Origin: Parvibaculum indicum
GTDB lineage: Bacteria > Pseudomonadota > Alphaproteobacteria > Parvibaculales > Parvibaculaceae
DNA: 64,000 nt
Reading direction: 5' to 3'
Assembly: GCF_011762095.1 (NCBI RefSeq)
Contig: NZ_JAASQO010000008.1
Coordinates: 124,001 to 188,000 of the forward strand
This document shows positions 19,344 to 27,943 of this stretch, piece by piece (within the stretch, counting starts at the first letter, position 1; every line of letters starts with the position of its first letter). A program made the translations under genes and the position numbers. A model generated the notes under the pieces. The model worked only from the letters and a program-made list of their open reading frames with translations, made no database searches and was not told the DNA's origin.

Positions 19344-19790
19344 TCATATAGGTTTTTTTCTGAGCTTTTTCACGATCCCGCTGAAATTCAGCAAGGGAAG
19401 TTCCCGCACATCGCCGTCGATTTCCTTGCGCGTGAAAACCTGCCCCCGCAGAAACACCATGCTGCCGGTATTTTGCACGATGTCGCCCCGCGCCTCGATG
19501 AAGTCGCCTGCCGTAGCGGCGGCGGTGAATTCCGCGTTGAAGGAAACGGTAACGGCGGGACCGTTCAGCGCGGCTTCCCCGATGGCGAAAAGCGAGAAGT
19601 CGGCAAACGTCATCAGCAGGCCGCCATGAAGGAAGCCGCCGCCATTGCAGTGCTTTTCCGTTGCCTCGAAGGCGCAGGCGACGTCGCCGTCCTCGGTCTT
19701 GCGAAAGTAGAAGGGGCCTGCGTGATCCTCGAACGGATCGTGTCCGTCCCAGGTCCGGTATCCGGCGAGCCGGTTCGTATTTACACTCAT
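19344..19790 (-). CDS. PaaI-like hotdog-fold thioesterase
   Basis: A 148-residue single hotdog-domain protein, likely an acyl-CoA thioesterase. The helix-capping signature HGGLLMTFADFSLFAIG and preceding HCNGGGFLHGG are typical of the PaaI/YbgC-like thioesterase group, with a probable catalytic acid in the TFADF segment. It would hydrolyse a CoA ester generated by the surrounding acyl-CoA enzymes. It lies 28 bp upstream of, and in the same direction as, the luciferase-like gene. The ATG at 19790 is preceded by only a weak ribosome binding site. Confidence 0.85.
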   Translation of the reverse strand: MSVNTNRLAGYRTWDGHDPFEDHAGPFYFRKTEDGDVACAFEATEKHCNGGGFLHGGLLMTFADFSLFAIGEAALNGPAVTVSFNAEFTAAATAGDFIEARGDIVQNTGSMVFLRGQVFTRKEIDGDVRELPLLNFSGIVKKLRKKPI

Positions 19791-19899
19791 GCGATAAACT
19801 GCTGCCCGGTATTTGTGATATCGATGAATGGGCTTTTAGCAGGAACGATAGCCTTCCAGAAGTCCCCGGGGTGGAAGGCGGTATGTGGGTAACTCTGAC

Positions 19900-20436
19900 A
19901 TGGCTGATTACGATCCGTACAAATTCACGAAAGAGGCAGGGCAGGAGGGCGCGGGCCTGATCGGCCTCAAATCGTTGAAGGATCCGGTGGTGCTTGCGGT
20001 CTTCGACTACTGGAAGGAAAAGCGAGGCGACAGGCACATGCCGAGTCCCGACGATTTGCGCCCGTCGGAGTTCGCGCGTTACCTGCCGCATCTCCAGATC
20101 GTCGAGGTTCACTGGGAACCGGAGTTCGATCTTACCTACCGCATTCTGGGAGAGGATATCGCGGAGGTGCATGGCGGGCCGTTTCGCGGAATGAAGGTGC
20201 GCGCGCTGAACGAAACGAATCCGGGCCTGGGCTCGATGATGTTCGAGCTTTTTCGCGCCGTGGCGGAACACAAACGTCCCTATGCGGCGGGCGGCGTGCT
20301 GAACGGCCGATCGGGCGAAAAGGTCCCTTTCGAGGGGCTTTACATGCCGCTGTCCTACGATGATACGAGGACGGACCGCATATTCTGCTGCTCATCCTAC
20401 GATCTGACAGAGCGAAGCCTGTTTTCCGGCCACTGA
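19900..20436 (+). CDS. PAS_5-family protein (first of tandem pair)
   Basis: A 178-residue cytosolic protein with the PAS_5 layout common in alphaproteobacteria: VFDYWKEKRGDRHMPSPDDL at the domain start, then RYLPHLQIVEVHWEPEFDLT, and ending EGLYMPLSYDDTRTDRIFCC. PAS_5 proteins lack an output domain; ligand and partner are unknown. The ATG at 19900 is chosen because homologous sequence starts soon after; a GTG at 19885 is also in frame. The next gene encodes a clear paralogue sharing the KRGDRHMPSPDDL core, so this is a tandem duplication. Confidence 0.82.
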   Translation: MADYDPYKFTKEAGQEGAGLIGLKSLKDPVVLAVFDYWKEKRGDRHMPSPDDLRPSEFARYLPHLQIVEVHWEPEFDLTYRILGEDIAEVHGGPFRGMKVRALNETNPGLGSMMFELFRAVAEHKRPYAAGGVLNGRSGEKVPFEGLYMPLSYDDTRTDRIFCCSSYDLTERSLFSGH

Positions 20437-20513
20437 ATCGGGCTTTAGCGCGCCTGTCTCAATACTTTCTTAGCGCATTGGGTGAAGAATTTCCGTCAGG
20501 CATTTCGGTCGAG

Positions 20514-21098
20514 ATGCATCGGGTCGAGCGGGCTATGGATATGGCAGCGGCACTTGAACGGCACGAAACCGGACAGAGCGAACTTGAGCGGGTTCACGGC
20601 GTCTCCTTCATTCGGCTCCGTGAGCTGAATGAACCGGTTTGCCTGGAGATGCTCTCCTACTGGAAAGCAAAGCGCGGCGACCGGCACATGCCGAGCCCCG
20701 ACGATCTGAAGCCTGCCGAATTTGCCCGCATCATGCCTTACCTGCTGTTGTTGCAGGTCGATCACGATCCCTTCGATCTCACTTACCGTCTCTTCGGCGA
20801 ACAGGTTGCCATCAGCTTCGGCGTCAACAGCGGCGGCAGGCGTGTGCTCGATGCGTATCCCGACAACCCGACACTCTCCCGGGAATTGTTCCGCTTCTAT
20901 AGCTACATAGCTTCGGAGCGCCGCCCGTTTGCCGCGGCTGGCACCATGTTGGGGGCCGGCGACAGGATCATGAGGACCGAGGGCGTCTATATGCCTCTGT
21001 CCTATGACGGCGAGCGGACGGATCGCATATTGGGCTGTTCGATGAAATATGACGATACCCGGCCCGGCTTTCTGGACGACGATCCGCTGTCTCCCTGA
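20514..21098 (+). CDS. PAS_5-family protein (second of tandem pair)
   Basis: A protein of about 194 residues, paralogous to the preceding gene product. The shared core is YWKAKRGDRHMPSPDDLKPA then EFARIMPYL, with DPFDLTYRLFGEQVA in the middle and EGVYMPLSYDGERTDRILGC at the end. The N-terminus is about 13 residues longer and the C-terminus has an extra acidic tail. The start is uncertain: ATG at 20514 is chosen, but TTG at 20478 and ATG at 20535 are in frame and none has a strong ribosome binding site. Probably co-transcribed with the first copy; function unknown. Confidence 0.78.
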   Translation: MHRVERAMDMAAALERHETGQSELERVHGVSFIRLRELNEPVCLEMLSYWKAKRGDRHMPSPDDLKPAEFARIMPYLLLLQVDHDPFDLTYRLFGEQVAISFGVNSGGRRVLDAYPDNPTLSRELFRFYSYIASERRPFAAAGTMLGAGDRIMRTEGVYMPLSYDGERTDRILGCSMKYDDTRPGFLDDDPLSP

Positions 21099-21215
21099 GC
21101 CGGAAACGGCAGGCCTCCTGCACCTCCGCTATTCCTCGCTTTGACCCTGCCGAGGCCTTGACCTAAATTCCTGCCCGACCCGCCAGACAACAGATTTCAG
21201 GGAAGCAGGAACGCC

Positions 21216-22367
21216 ATGGCCCTCGACGCCGAAACCCGCGAACAGCTCATTTCATCCGTCCGCCGCTTTGTGGAAGAGCGCTTGCGCCCGATCGAGGCTC
21301 AAGTGTCCGAAAACGACGAGGTGCCGGCGGAGATCGTCGCGGAGATGGCGGAACTGGGCCTTTTCGGCATTTCCGTCCCCACCGAATATGGCGGCCTCGG
21401 CCTTACCATGGAGGAAGAGTGCCTGCTCATGTTCGAGCTGGGCCGGACCTCTCCCGCCTTCCGGTCGGTCATCGGCACCAATGTCGGCATCGGCAGTCAG
21501 GGCATCGTCATGCATGGCCGCCAGGAGCAGAAGGAATACTGGTTGCCCAAAATCGCCAGCGGCGAGGTGATCGCATCCTTCGCGCTGACCGAGCCCGAAG
21601 CGGGCTCCGACGCCGCCTCGCTCAAGACGACGGCCATTCGCGACGGCGACCACTACATCGTCAACGGCACCAAGCGCTACATCACCAATGCGAACAAGGC
21701 CGGGCTTTTCACGCTGATGGCGCGCACCGATCCTTCCAGGCCGGGCGCCAAGGGCGTGTCGGCCTTTATCGTGCCGTCCGACTGTCCCGGCATCCATATC
21801 GGCAAGCCGGAAAAGAAGATGGGCCAGCAGGGCGCGCATATCTGCGACGTGGTGTTCGACGATGCGCGTATCCCTGCCGAGTGCCTGCTGGGCGATGAGG
21901 AAGGCAAGGGCTTCGTCACCGCCATGCAGGTGCTGGAGCGCGGCCGCCTGCACATCTCCGCCGTTTGCGTCGGCGTCTCCGACCGGCTGGTCGAGGAATC
22001 GGTCGCCTACGCCGCCGAGCGCAAGCAGTTCGGCGCACCCATCGGCAATCTTCAGCTCGTTCAGGCGCTGCTGGCCGACAGCAAGACGGAATCCTATGCG
22101 GGCCGTTGCATGGTGATGGACGCCGCCCGCCGCCGCGACGCGGGCGAGGATGTCGGCACATTGGCGTCCTGCTGCAAGCTCTTCTGCTCGGAGATGGTGG
22201 GCCGCGTGGCCGACCGCGCCGTGCAGGTGTTCGGCGGTGCGGGCTATGTCGCCGATTACGGCATCGAGCGCTTCTACCGCGACGTGCGTATCTTCCGCAT
22301 CTATGAGGGCACCAGCCAGGTGCAACAGGTCATCATCGGCCGAAACCTCATTAAAGACGCGAGCTAG
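21216..22367 (+). CDS. Acyl-CoA dehydrogenase (short/branched-chain type)
   Basis: A 383-residue acyl-CoA dehydrogenase of the classical homotetrameric type. The middle domain carries ASFALTEPEAGSDAASLKTT and NGTKRYITNANKAG, the C-terminal domain ERKQFGAPIGNLQLVQALLA, a glycine-rich QVFGGAGYVADYGIERFYRD and the C-terminal IYEGTSQVQQVIIGRNL. Its middle and C-terminal domains are more canonical than in the other three copies of this window. AGCAGGAACGCC precedes the ATG. Its stop lies 7 bp before the start of the low-GC nuclease-like gene. Confidence 0.93.
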   Translation: MALDAETREQLISSVRRFVEERLRPIEAQVSENDEVPAEIVAEMAELGLFGISVPTEYGGLGLTMEEECLLMFELGRTSPAFRSVIGTNVGIGSQGIVMHGRQEQKEYWLPKIASGEVIASFALTEPEAGSDAASLKTTAIRDGDHYIVNGTKRYITNANKAGLFTLMARTDPSRPGAKGVSAFIVPSDCPGIHIGKPEKKMGQQGAHICDVVFDDARIPAECLLGDEEGKGFVTAMQVLERGRLHISAVCVGVSDRLVEESVAYAAERKQFGAPIGNLQLVQALLADSKTESYAGRCMVMDAARRRDAGEDVGTLASCCKLFCSEMVGRVADRAVQVFGGAGYVADYGIERFYRDVRIFRIYEGTSQVQQVIIGRNLIKDAS

Positions 22368-22374
22368 CAGGCAG

Positions 22375-23520
22375 ATGGGAATCCTGTTCGACGAATTCGA
22401 AAGGACTTTAGAGGATTCTCGAAAAACGGGGATGTCTGTGTACGAGTACACAAACCTCTCCAACCGGCCCGAAGCTGAGCGCGTTCGAACTTTCGTCGAA
22501 ACTTGCTTAGAGAAATATCCTGATCCCCAGCGATCAGAATTGGTAGGTCGCCTAAAATCTGCAAACCCGATTGCATATAAAGGAGCGGAATTTGAGCTGC
22601 TGCTCCATGAACTGTTGATCAGAGCAGGGCACGAAGTGGAATTGCCGCCCATCGGCTCAGCTATTGAAAAACAACCGGATTTTTTGGTGAGGACTGCGTC
22701 TGGAGAAGCGTTTTGGTTAGAAGCTACAATTGCGGGCCTCAATCTCAAGAAGGTTGGAGATGGGCGAAGGACCGACGATCTGTTTGATGCTATTGACGGC
22801 GTAGATAGCGAAGACTTCGACCTTTGGGTGGAAGTGGAAGGTGTACCGACGCAGCAAGTGTCAGCGAAAGCGGTAAAGCAGAAGGTAGAACAGTGGCTTG
22901 CAGGGCTCAGCTACGAAGCAATCTTGGCAGGAGATGGTGGAGAGCATCTTTTGTTGCGGGAAGCCGATTGTGAAATTGAAGTCATCCCCCTTCCTCGTAA
23001 GCAGCAAGATAGGGGTAAGGATACCGGCGGCGCGATTGCTGCGAGGACAGAAGGAGGATGGTCATCTACAAAAGAGCATGTCCGAACGGCTTTTGAACGA
23101 AAACGAAAGAGGTATGGCGATCTAGAAGAGCCATTTGTTGTCGCGATTAATGCTCTCAGTTTGGGGGCGGGTTACGATGATTTTGAAGACGCTCTCTTTG
23201 GGGGTAAGGCAGCGCAGCTGATTTTGACTCCAGATGGGAAGAAAAAAGCGTACTCGACTCGATTGCCTGATGGGATGTTCGGCACGCTCGATAAGCCAGG
23301 CAATGCTCAAGTGAGCGGTGTGCTCGCGGCTCGGAATCTTGGATTTTGGGAAATTGGTCAGAGAGACCTAAATCTAATCCTTAATCCGTGGGCGTCGGTG
23401 GCATTGGGGGATACGCCTTTAGAATGTAAGATGACGAGTGTCGGCGATGGCCGTTTTGTTCGGGAGGAAGGGAAGCCCGTTTACGAACTGCTCGATCTTT
23501 ATAATGGGTGGCCTGAGTAG
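22375..23520 (+). CDS. Low-GC hypothetical protein, putative PD-(D/E)XK nuclease fold
   Basis: A 381-residue protein I do not recognise by name. Base composition is visibly lower in GC (about 45-55% in sampled lines) than its neighbours, and codon use is unlike theirs, suggesting recent transfer. Residues about 66-120 look like a PD-(D/E)XK core: YKGAEFELLLHELLIRAGHE (helix with Glu), KQPDFLV (Asp102) and FWLEAT (Glu116-x-Thr118, where Lys would be typical). The C-terminal half has HVRTAFERKRKRYGDLEEPF then VVAINAL, a pattern seen in restriction-like hypothetical proteins. It starts 7 bp after the acyl-CoA dehydrogenase stop; ATG 22432 is an alternative. No partner methylase or toxin is adjacent. 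Confidence 0.7.
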   Translation: MGILFDEFERTLEDSRKTGMSVYEYTNLSNRPEAERVRTFVETCLEKYPDPQRSELVGRLKSANPIAYKGAEFELLLHELLIRAGHEVELPPIGSAIEKQPDFLVRTASGEAFWLEATIAGLNLKKVGDGRRTDDLFDAIDGVDSEDFDLWVEVEGVPTQQVSAKAVKQKVEQWLAGLSYEAILAGDGGEHLLLREADCEIEVIPLPRKQQDRGKDTGGAIAARTEGGWSSTKEHVRTAFERKRKRYGDLEEPFVVAINALSLGAGYDDFEDALFGGKAAQLILTPDGKKKAYSTRLPDGMFGTLDKPGNAQVSGVLAARNLGFWEIGQRDLNLILNPWASVALGDTPLECKMTSVGDGRFVREEGKPVYELLDLYNGWPE

Positions 23521-23532
23521 GGTGTTTCCTGC

Positions 23533-24129
23533 ATGAGCAAGCTCGATCGGCTGACGAAAGAAATCGGGGCCTGCCGCGTCTGTGTGGACAATCCGCGCAA
23601 GAGCCCACTGCCGCATGAGCCGCGTCCCGTTCTTCGGGTATCGGCCTCCGCCCGCATCTGCATTGCCGGACAGGCGCCGGGCACGCGGGTTCATGCCTCG
23701 GGCGTCCCCTTTACCGATCCCAGCGGCGATCGGCTGAGGGACTGGATGGGCGTCGGCGAAGAGGAATTCTACGACACGTCGCGCGTCGCCATCGTGCCCA
23801 TGGGGTTCTGCTTCCCGGGGCAGGATGCGAAAGGCGGCGACCTGCCGCCCCGGCCAGAATGCGCGGTGCAATGGCGGACACGGCTTTTCGAGCATCTCCC
23901 GCAGATCGACCTCTTTCTGCTGGTCGGTCAATATGCGCAAAGCTGGCATCTGGGCGCGGCGAAGCGGAAAAGCCTGACCGAAACCGTCATGAACTGGCGC
24001 GAATACGGACCGGGAGCTATCCCGCTGCCTCATCCGTCCTGGCGGAACAATGCCTGGATCCGGAAAAACCCGTGGTTCGAGCGTGAATTGCTGCCCGTGC
24101 TGAAGCGCGAGGTTCGCGCCCGGCTTTGA
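23533..24129 (+). CDS. Uracil-DNA glycosylase-family protein
   Basis: A 198-residue protein of the uracil-DNA glycosylase superfamily, which removes damaged or deaminated bases from DNA. The N-terminal CRVC pair is visible (Cys14, Cys17). Motif A is a relaxed form, IAGQAPGTRVHASGVPFTDP, and the C-terminal motif is PLPHPSWRNNAWIRKNPWF with the conserved His-Pro-Ser. Only two N-terminal cysteines and no obvious second pair are seen, so an iron-sulfur cluster like that of family 4/5 enzymes is doubtful. The ATG at 23533 has no clear Shine-Dalgarno and sits 12 bp after the low-GC gene. Confidence 0.85.
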   Translation: MSKLDRLTKEIGACRVCVDNPRKSPLPHEPRPVLRVSASARICIAGQAPGTRVHASGVPFTDPSGDRLRDWMGVGEEEFYDTSRVAIVPMGFCFPGQDAKGGDLPPRPECAVQWRTRLFEHLPQIDLFLLVGQYAQSWHLGAAKRKSLTETVMNWREYGPGAIPLPHPSWRNNAWIRKNPWFERELLPVLKREVRARL

Positions 24130-24163
24130 GGGCGGGTGCGGCGACGCGCCGCCCGTGACGGTT

Positions 24164-24192
24164 TTGACAAATCCCTCGCCTTTGCCTAGTAG
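24164..24192 (+). promoter_or_regulatory. Candidate promoter of copper module
   Basis: A perfect TTGACA (24164-24169) is followed after 17 bp by TAGTAG (24187-24192), a weak -10. Transcription from here would begin near 24199 and give a short leader for the ATG at 24213, which helps decide that start. Confidence 0.45.
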
Positions 24193-24212
24193 ATAATCCG
24201 ATGGGGGACGGA

Positions 24213-24662
24213 ATGCGTTTATCCGCTGGCAAAACGAGCGTGCATGCAGGAGGAAAGGGAGGCCACGGCCGCCTTGCCCAGCGCATCCTGCTCGCTCTCC
24301 TTCTCGTCACCTTCATTCTGCCGAGCTTTGCCGCCATCCACGCCTCCGGCGACGATGCGGAAATCCTCGCCCCCGGCTTCTACAAGGACCGGATCGTGCT
24401 CTGCACGGGCGCGGGCCTCAAGATCATCAAGCTCGACCCGGCGACGGGAAAGCCGCTCGACGATCAGTCGGACACGGAAGACCATCTCTCGCCGGTCTGT
24501 GCGCCGATGGTCACGGCCTCGCTGTTCCTGTCGCCGTCCCTGCCTGTGGCGGAGGCGATATTCGGCGGAGGAGAGCCGCTCGACCTCCGCGACGAAGTCG
24601 CCATCCTGCATGAGCAGGCCGCCTCACCGCCGCTGCCGCCCAGGGGACCTCCTGCCGGCTGA
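24213..24662 (+). CDS. DUF2946-family exported protein (copper-associated)
   Basis: A 149-residue exported or membrane-anchored protein resembling DUF2946 proteins that sit before TonB copper receptors. A hydrophobic segment (RILLALLLVTFILPSF) lies at residues about 24-40. The family pattern is seen in IVLCTGAGLKIIKLDPATGK, a second cysteine in HLSPVCAPM, and the Pro/Arg-rich end LPPRGPPAG. The two cysteines with an intervening histidine could bind copper, which is inference. The ATG at 24213 is preceded by GGGGGA at good spacing; the ATG at 24201 is an alternative. The TonB receptor gene follows 42 bp downstream. Confidence 0.72.
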   Translation: MRLSAGKTSVHAGGKGGHGRLAQRILLALLLVTFILPSFAAIHASGDDAEILAPGFYKDRIVLCTGAGLKIIKLDPATGKPLDDQSDTEDHLSPVCAPMVTASLFLSPSLPVAEAIFGGGEPLDLRDEVAILHEQAASPPLPPRGPPAG

Positions 24663-24704
24663 AGCTGTTTCCCCGATCGCTTCAGTCACATCAGGAAAAA
24701 GATC

Positions 24705-26816
24705 ATGTCTCTTGCACATTTCCGTGCAGGGCGCCGCGCTGCGTTGCGCGCCGCCGCTGCGCCCGCGGCGCTGGCCATCGCCTTCGCCGTTCCCGTCACC
24801 CATGCACGCGCCGAAGAGCCGACAAGCACGCCCATCCTTATCGAGGGCGACCGGGCGCTTCCCGGTCCGCTGGAAAGGATGACGCCCGCCGACACGACCG
24901 GCCCGGCGCCGCGCGATGCCGGTGAGTTTCTCTCCCGCCTTCAAGGCGTAACCTCGGGCCGTTTCGGCGGCCACGGCAATGAAATCTCCTTGCGCGGCCT
25001 GACGCAGGACAATATCGCCGTCATCTCCGACGGTGCCTATGTGTTCGGCGGCTGCCCCAACCGCATGGATCCGCCCTCATCGCTTTCCGCATTGCTGCCC
25101 GACGATGTCGTCACGGTGGCGCGTGGCTATCAGAGCGTGACGGACGGTCCGCCCGCGCCGGGCGGCACGGTGAGCATCGACCGGGCCGACCCTTATGACA
25201 TCGCGGAAGGCCCCGGCGGCGGTATCGAGGGCGGTATCGAAAGCAATGGCGCCACGCGCTTTGTGTCGGCGCAGGCCCGGTACGGTCTCGGCGGCGCCTA
25301 TGCGCGCGGTTTCGCCAATGCCAAACGCGCCGAAAACTATGAGGACGGCGACGGACGCGAGGTGCGGTCCGCCTTCGATCAGTATGGCGGTGGCCTCGAA
25401 GCGGGCTGGCGCTACGGCAACCGTTCCGTCCTCTCGCTGTCGAGCGACGTGGACATCGTGGAGGATGCGCTTTTTGCGGGCGCGGGCATGGACAGTCCCT
25501 GGACGGCGGCACGCACCGTGAAGGCCTCCCTCGACCATAATTTCGACCAAGGCAGCCTCCTCGCGAAGCTGGAAATCTCCGCTTACGGCAGTTTCGTCGA
25601 ACATCTGATGGACAATTATTCCCTGCGCACGCCGGGCATGATGACCATGAGAACCGATGCCAATTCGGACACCTATGGCGGGCGCGTCGCCGCCGGTTTC
25701 GATGCGATGGGCGGGATGCTGACGGTGGGGGTGGATCACCGCACCAACAACCGGAATGCCGAAAGCCGCATGAACATGATGGGCGGGGCGCCCACCATGA
25801 TCTCCAACTACACATGGCCCGATATGTTCATCCGCGACACCGGCTTCTTCGGTGAGTATGGGGCCCCGATGGACGAAGTCACCGCCCTGAAGCTTGGGAT
25901 ACGCGCCGACCTCGTCTCCGTGGAGGCGAAGCGGGCGGACTGGCTGCCCGGCGGCATGGGCGCTCTCACCGCGCGCCAGCTTTATGCCGCCTATTATGGC
26001 GTCACGGACACCGACAGGCAGGAAACCAATGTGAGCGGCTTTGCGCGGCTCACCCGTGATTTCGGGAAAGCTTCGGGCTGGATCGGGGCGGCACGCGCCG
26101 TCCGCACGGCGGATGCGACCGAGCGCGGTATCGTGCGTTATTCCGCCATGGCGCCCGCCAATAACTGGGTAGGCAATCCCGCCATCAAGCCGGAAAAGCA
26201 CTATCAGCTCGATACCGGTCTGACGGCGGGCGAGGGCCCCTGGGGGCTTACCGGCGGCATCTGGTACGACCGGGTGGAGGATTTCATCAGCCGCGATCTT
26301 GCGCGCGGCCAGTCCGGCGTCCTCCGCTCTGACGGCGCCAGCATCTATCGCAATGTGGATGCGGAGCTGGCCGGTGTCGACCTGTCCGGCAGCTATCGCT
26401 TTTCCGAAAGCTGGAAGGCGAATGCGACCGCGTCCTACACCTATGGCGCCAACCTGACCGACGATCGCCCGCTCTATCAGATCGCCCCGCTCAGCGGCTC
26501 TGTGGAAGTGGTCTATGAGCAGCCGGTCTGGCAGGTGGGCACGCGGCTTGGCTGGGCGGCAAACCAGACAAGGGCCGATACCGACCCGCTTACGGGTGCC
26601 GGTCTCGACGCGCAGGAGACCCCCGGTCATGCGGTGCTGGATCTCTTTGCGAGCTGGCAGCCCGTAACCGGTCTGGAACTCAAGGGCGGCGTGTCCAACC
26701 TGTTGGACCAGACCTATGCGAGCTATCTGAGCCGCTCCAACGGGTTCGACCCGACGGTGGTGCAGGTGAACGAGCCGGGGCGGAGTTTCTACATTCAGGC
26801 GGCCCTGACGTTCTGA
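24705..26816 (+). CDS. TonB-dependent copper receptor (OprC/NosA type)
   Basis: A 703-residue outer membrane receptor. Residues about 1-36 form a signal peptide (long Ala-rich start ending THARA). The plug domain contains GGCPNRMDPPSSLSALLPDD, the cysteine-bearing signature of copper-type receptors, and the TonB-dependent plug sequence DNIAVISDGAYVFGG. The barrel ends in an aromatic-terminated strand (FYIQAALTF), as needed for outer membrane insertion. Several Met-rich stretches (RMNMMGGAPTM, MMTMRTD) could bind Cu. With the DUF2946 gene it forms a copper acquisition unit. AGGAAAAAGATC precedes the ATG. Confidence 0.9.
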   Translation: MSLAHFRAGRRAALRAAAAPAALAIAFAVPVTHARAEEPTSTPILIEGDRALPGPLERMTPADTTGPAPRDAGEFLSRLQGVTSGRFGGHGNEISLRGLTQDNIAVISDGAYVFGGCPNRMDPPSSLSALLPDDVVTVARGYQSVTDGPPAPGGTVSIDRADPYDIAEGPGGGIEGGIESNGATRFVSAQARYGLGGAYARGFANAKRAENYEDGDGREVRSAFDQYGGGLEAGWRYGNRSVLSLSSDVDIVEDALFAGAGMDSPWTAARTVKASLDHNFDQGSLLAKLEISAYGSFVEHLMDNYSLRTPGMMTMRTDANSDTYGGRVAAGFDAMGGMLTVGVDHRTNNRNAESRMNMMGGAPTMISNYTWPDMFIRDTGFFGEYGAPMDEVTALKLGIRADLVSVEAKRADWLPGGMGALTARQLYAAYYGVTDTDRQETNVSGFARLTRDFGKASGWIGAARAVRTADATERGIVRYSAMAPANNWVGNPAIKPEKHYQLDTGLTAGEGPWGLTGGIWYDRVEDFISRDLARGQSGVLRSDGASIYRNVDAELAGVDLSGSYRFSESWKANATASYTYGANLTDDRPLYQIAPLSGSVEVVYEQPVWQVGTRLGWAANQTRADTDPLTGAGLDAQETPGHAVLDLFASWQPVTGLELKGGVSNLLDQTYASYLSRSNGFDPTVVQVNEPGRSFYIQAALTF

Positions 26817-26855
26817 GTGCTTAAACGGAATGGCGGTCGGGGGTAGAGTGCGGAT

Positions 26856-27854
26856 ATGCGCTGCCTCCGACCGTTTCTTTGCCTCATCGCCTGTGCCGTT
26901 CTCGCGGCCTGCGCGCCGACCCGCATGACGGTCGGCCCCGCGGCGATGGCCCCCGTGCTGACGCAAACGGGTGCGGGGCTCGCCGCGCGCATGGAAGACG
27001 GCGCCTGGCTGCCGGTACGCGTCTTCAAGGCCGACAATCCCCGCGCCGTCATTCTCGCGCTGCATGGCTTCAACGATTATTCGAACGCCTTCGCCGCGCC
27101 CGGCCCCGGCCCCTGGTTCGCCGCGCAGGGCATCGCGCTTTACGCTTATGACCAGCGGGGCTTCGGGCGCGCGCCGGGGCATGGCTACTGGGCAGGCGGG
27201 AAGGCGATGGTTCGCGACGCGACGACCATGGTTCGGCTCTTGCGGACCCGCCATCCCGGCCTGCCGGTTTATGTGATGGGAGCCTCCATGGGAGGCGCGG
27301 TGGCGATGAACCTTGCCGCGCGCCCCGATGCGCCGGAGATCGACGGTCTCATCCTCGCCGCGCCCGCGGTATGGGGCTGGCGTTCCATGAACCTTCTCTA
27401 TCGCTCGGCGCTCTGGACGGCGGCGCATGTCGCACCGGACCGGCGCCTGTCGGGGCAGGGGCTCGGTATCATGCCGTCCGACAATATCGAGATGCTGCGC
27501 GGGCTGGGGCGGGATCCGCTGGTCATCAAGGAAACGCGCATTGCGACGGTCTACGGCCTTGTGGGGCTGATGGACGATGCCTATCGGCTCGCCCCGAAAA
27601 TATCCGTGCCGGTTCTCTATCTCTATGGCGCGAATGACGAGCTTGTACCGCGCCCACCCACGGCCCATGCGGTGAGGGCGCTCGCGGCGAACGGCGCCGC
27701 CTTGGCCCTTCGCTGTGTCGAACGCGGCTGGCACATGCTTCTGCGCGACAAGGAACGCGAGGCCGTGTGGAAAGACATCTTGAGCTGGATCAAGGCGCCC
27801 GGCCGCGCCGCCTCCTCAAATGAAGCGATGCGCAAGAGCTGTGGCCTCTTGTAG
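26856..27854 (+). CDS. Alpha/beta-hydrolase lipoprotein, lysophospholipase-like
   Basis: A 332-residue serine hydrolase with an N-terminal lipoprotein signal (LIACAVLAAC, lipidated Cys19). The fold is marked by ALHGFNDYSNAF, the Asp-rich YDQRGFGRAPG, the nucleophile elbow GASMGG and the catalytic-His region ERGWHMLLRDKE; the acid is probably in YLYGANDELVP. This matches PldB-type monoacylglycerol or lysophospholipid lipases, here tethered to a membrane facing the periplasm. A 40-bp gap follows the copper receptor; whether it shares that transcript is unclear. Confidence 0.87.
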   Translation: MRCLRPFLCLIACAVLAACAPTRMTVGPAAMAPVLTQTGAGLAARMEDGAWLPVRVFKADNPRAVILALHGFNDYSNAFAAPGPGPWFAAQGIALYAYDQRGFGRAPGHGYWAGGKAMVRDATTMVRLLRTRHPGLPVYVMGASMGGAVAMNLAARPDAPEIDGLILAAPAVWGWRSMNLLYRSALWTAAHVAPDRRLSGQGLGIMPSDNIEMLRGLGRDPLVIKETRIATVYGLVGLMDDAYRLAPKISVPVLYLYGANDELVPRPPTAHAVRALAANGAALALRCVERGWHMLLRDKEREAVWKDILSWIKAPGRAASSNEAMRKSCGLL

Positions 27855-27876
27855 CGTTGAAGACGAAGATTATCTC
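27848..27876 (+). promoter_or_regulatory. Possible heat-shock (sigma-32-like) promoter of hsp20
   Basis: CTTGTAG (27848-27854) and TATCTC (27871-27876) are separated by 16 bp and resemble the CTTG / CYTAT-type elements of alphaproteobacterial RpoH promoters. It overlaps the end of the hydrolase gene. Resemblance is moderate, so this is tentative. Confidence 0.35.
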
Positions 27877-27884
27877 TGGAATGC

Positions 27885-27943
27885 GCAGCCGCTGCGACAT
27901 TTCGGCTGCTGTTTTCTTGCATTCGAGGCGAATGACAGGAGAA
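27885..27943 (+). promoter_or_regulatory. Candidate ROSE-like RNA thermometer in hsp20 leader
   Basis: Two stem-loops are readable in the leader. The first pairs GCAGCCG (27885-27891) with CGGCTGC (27903-27909). The second pairs TTTTCTT (27912-27918) with the Shine-Dalgarno AGGAGAA (27937-27943), including two G-U pairs, then after a small internal loop CATTCG (27920-27925) with CGAATG (27929-27934). The ribosome binding site is therefore fully masked in a weak helix, as in ROSE elements of rhizobial small heat-shock genes. Confidence 0.6.
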
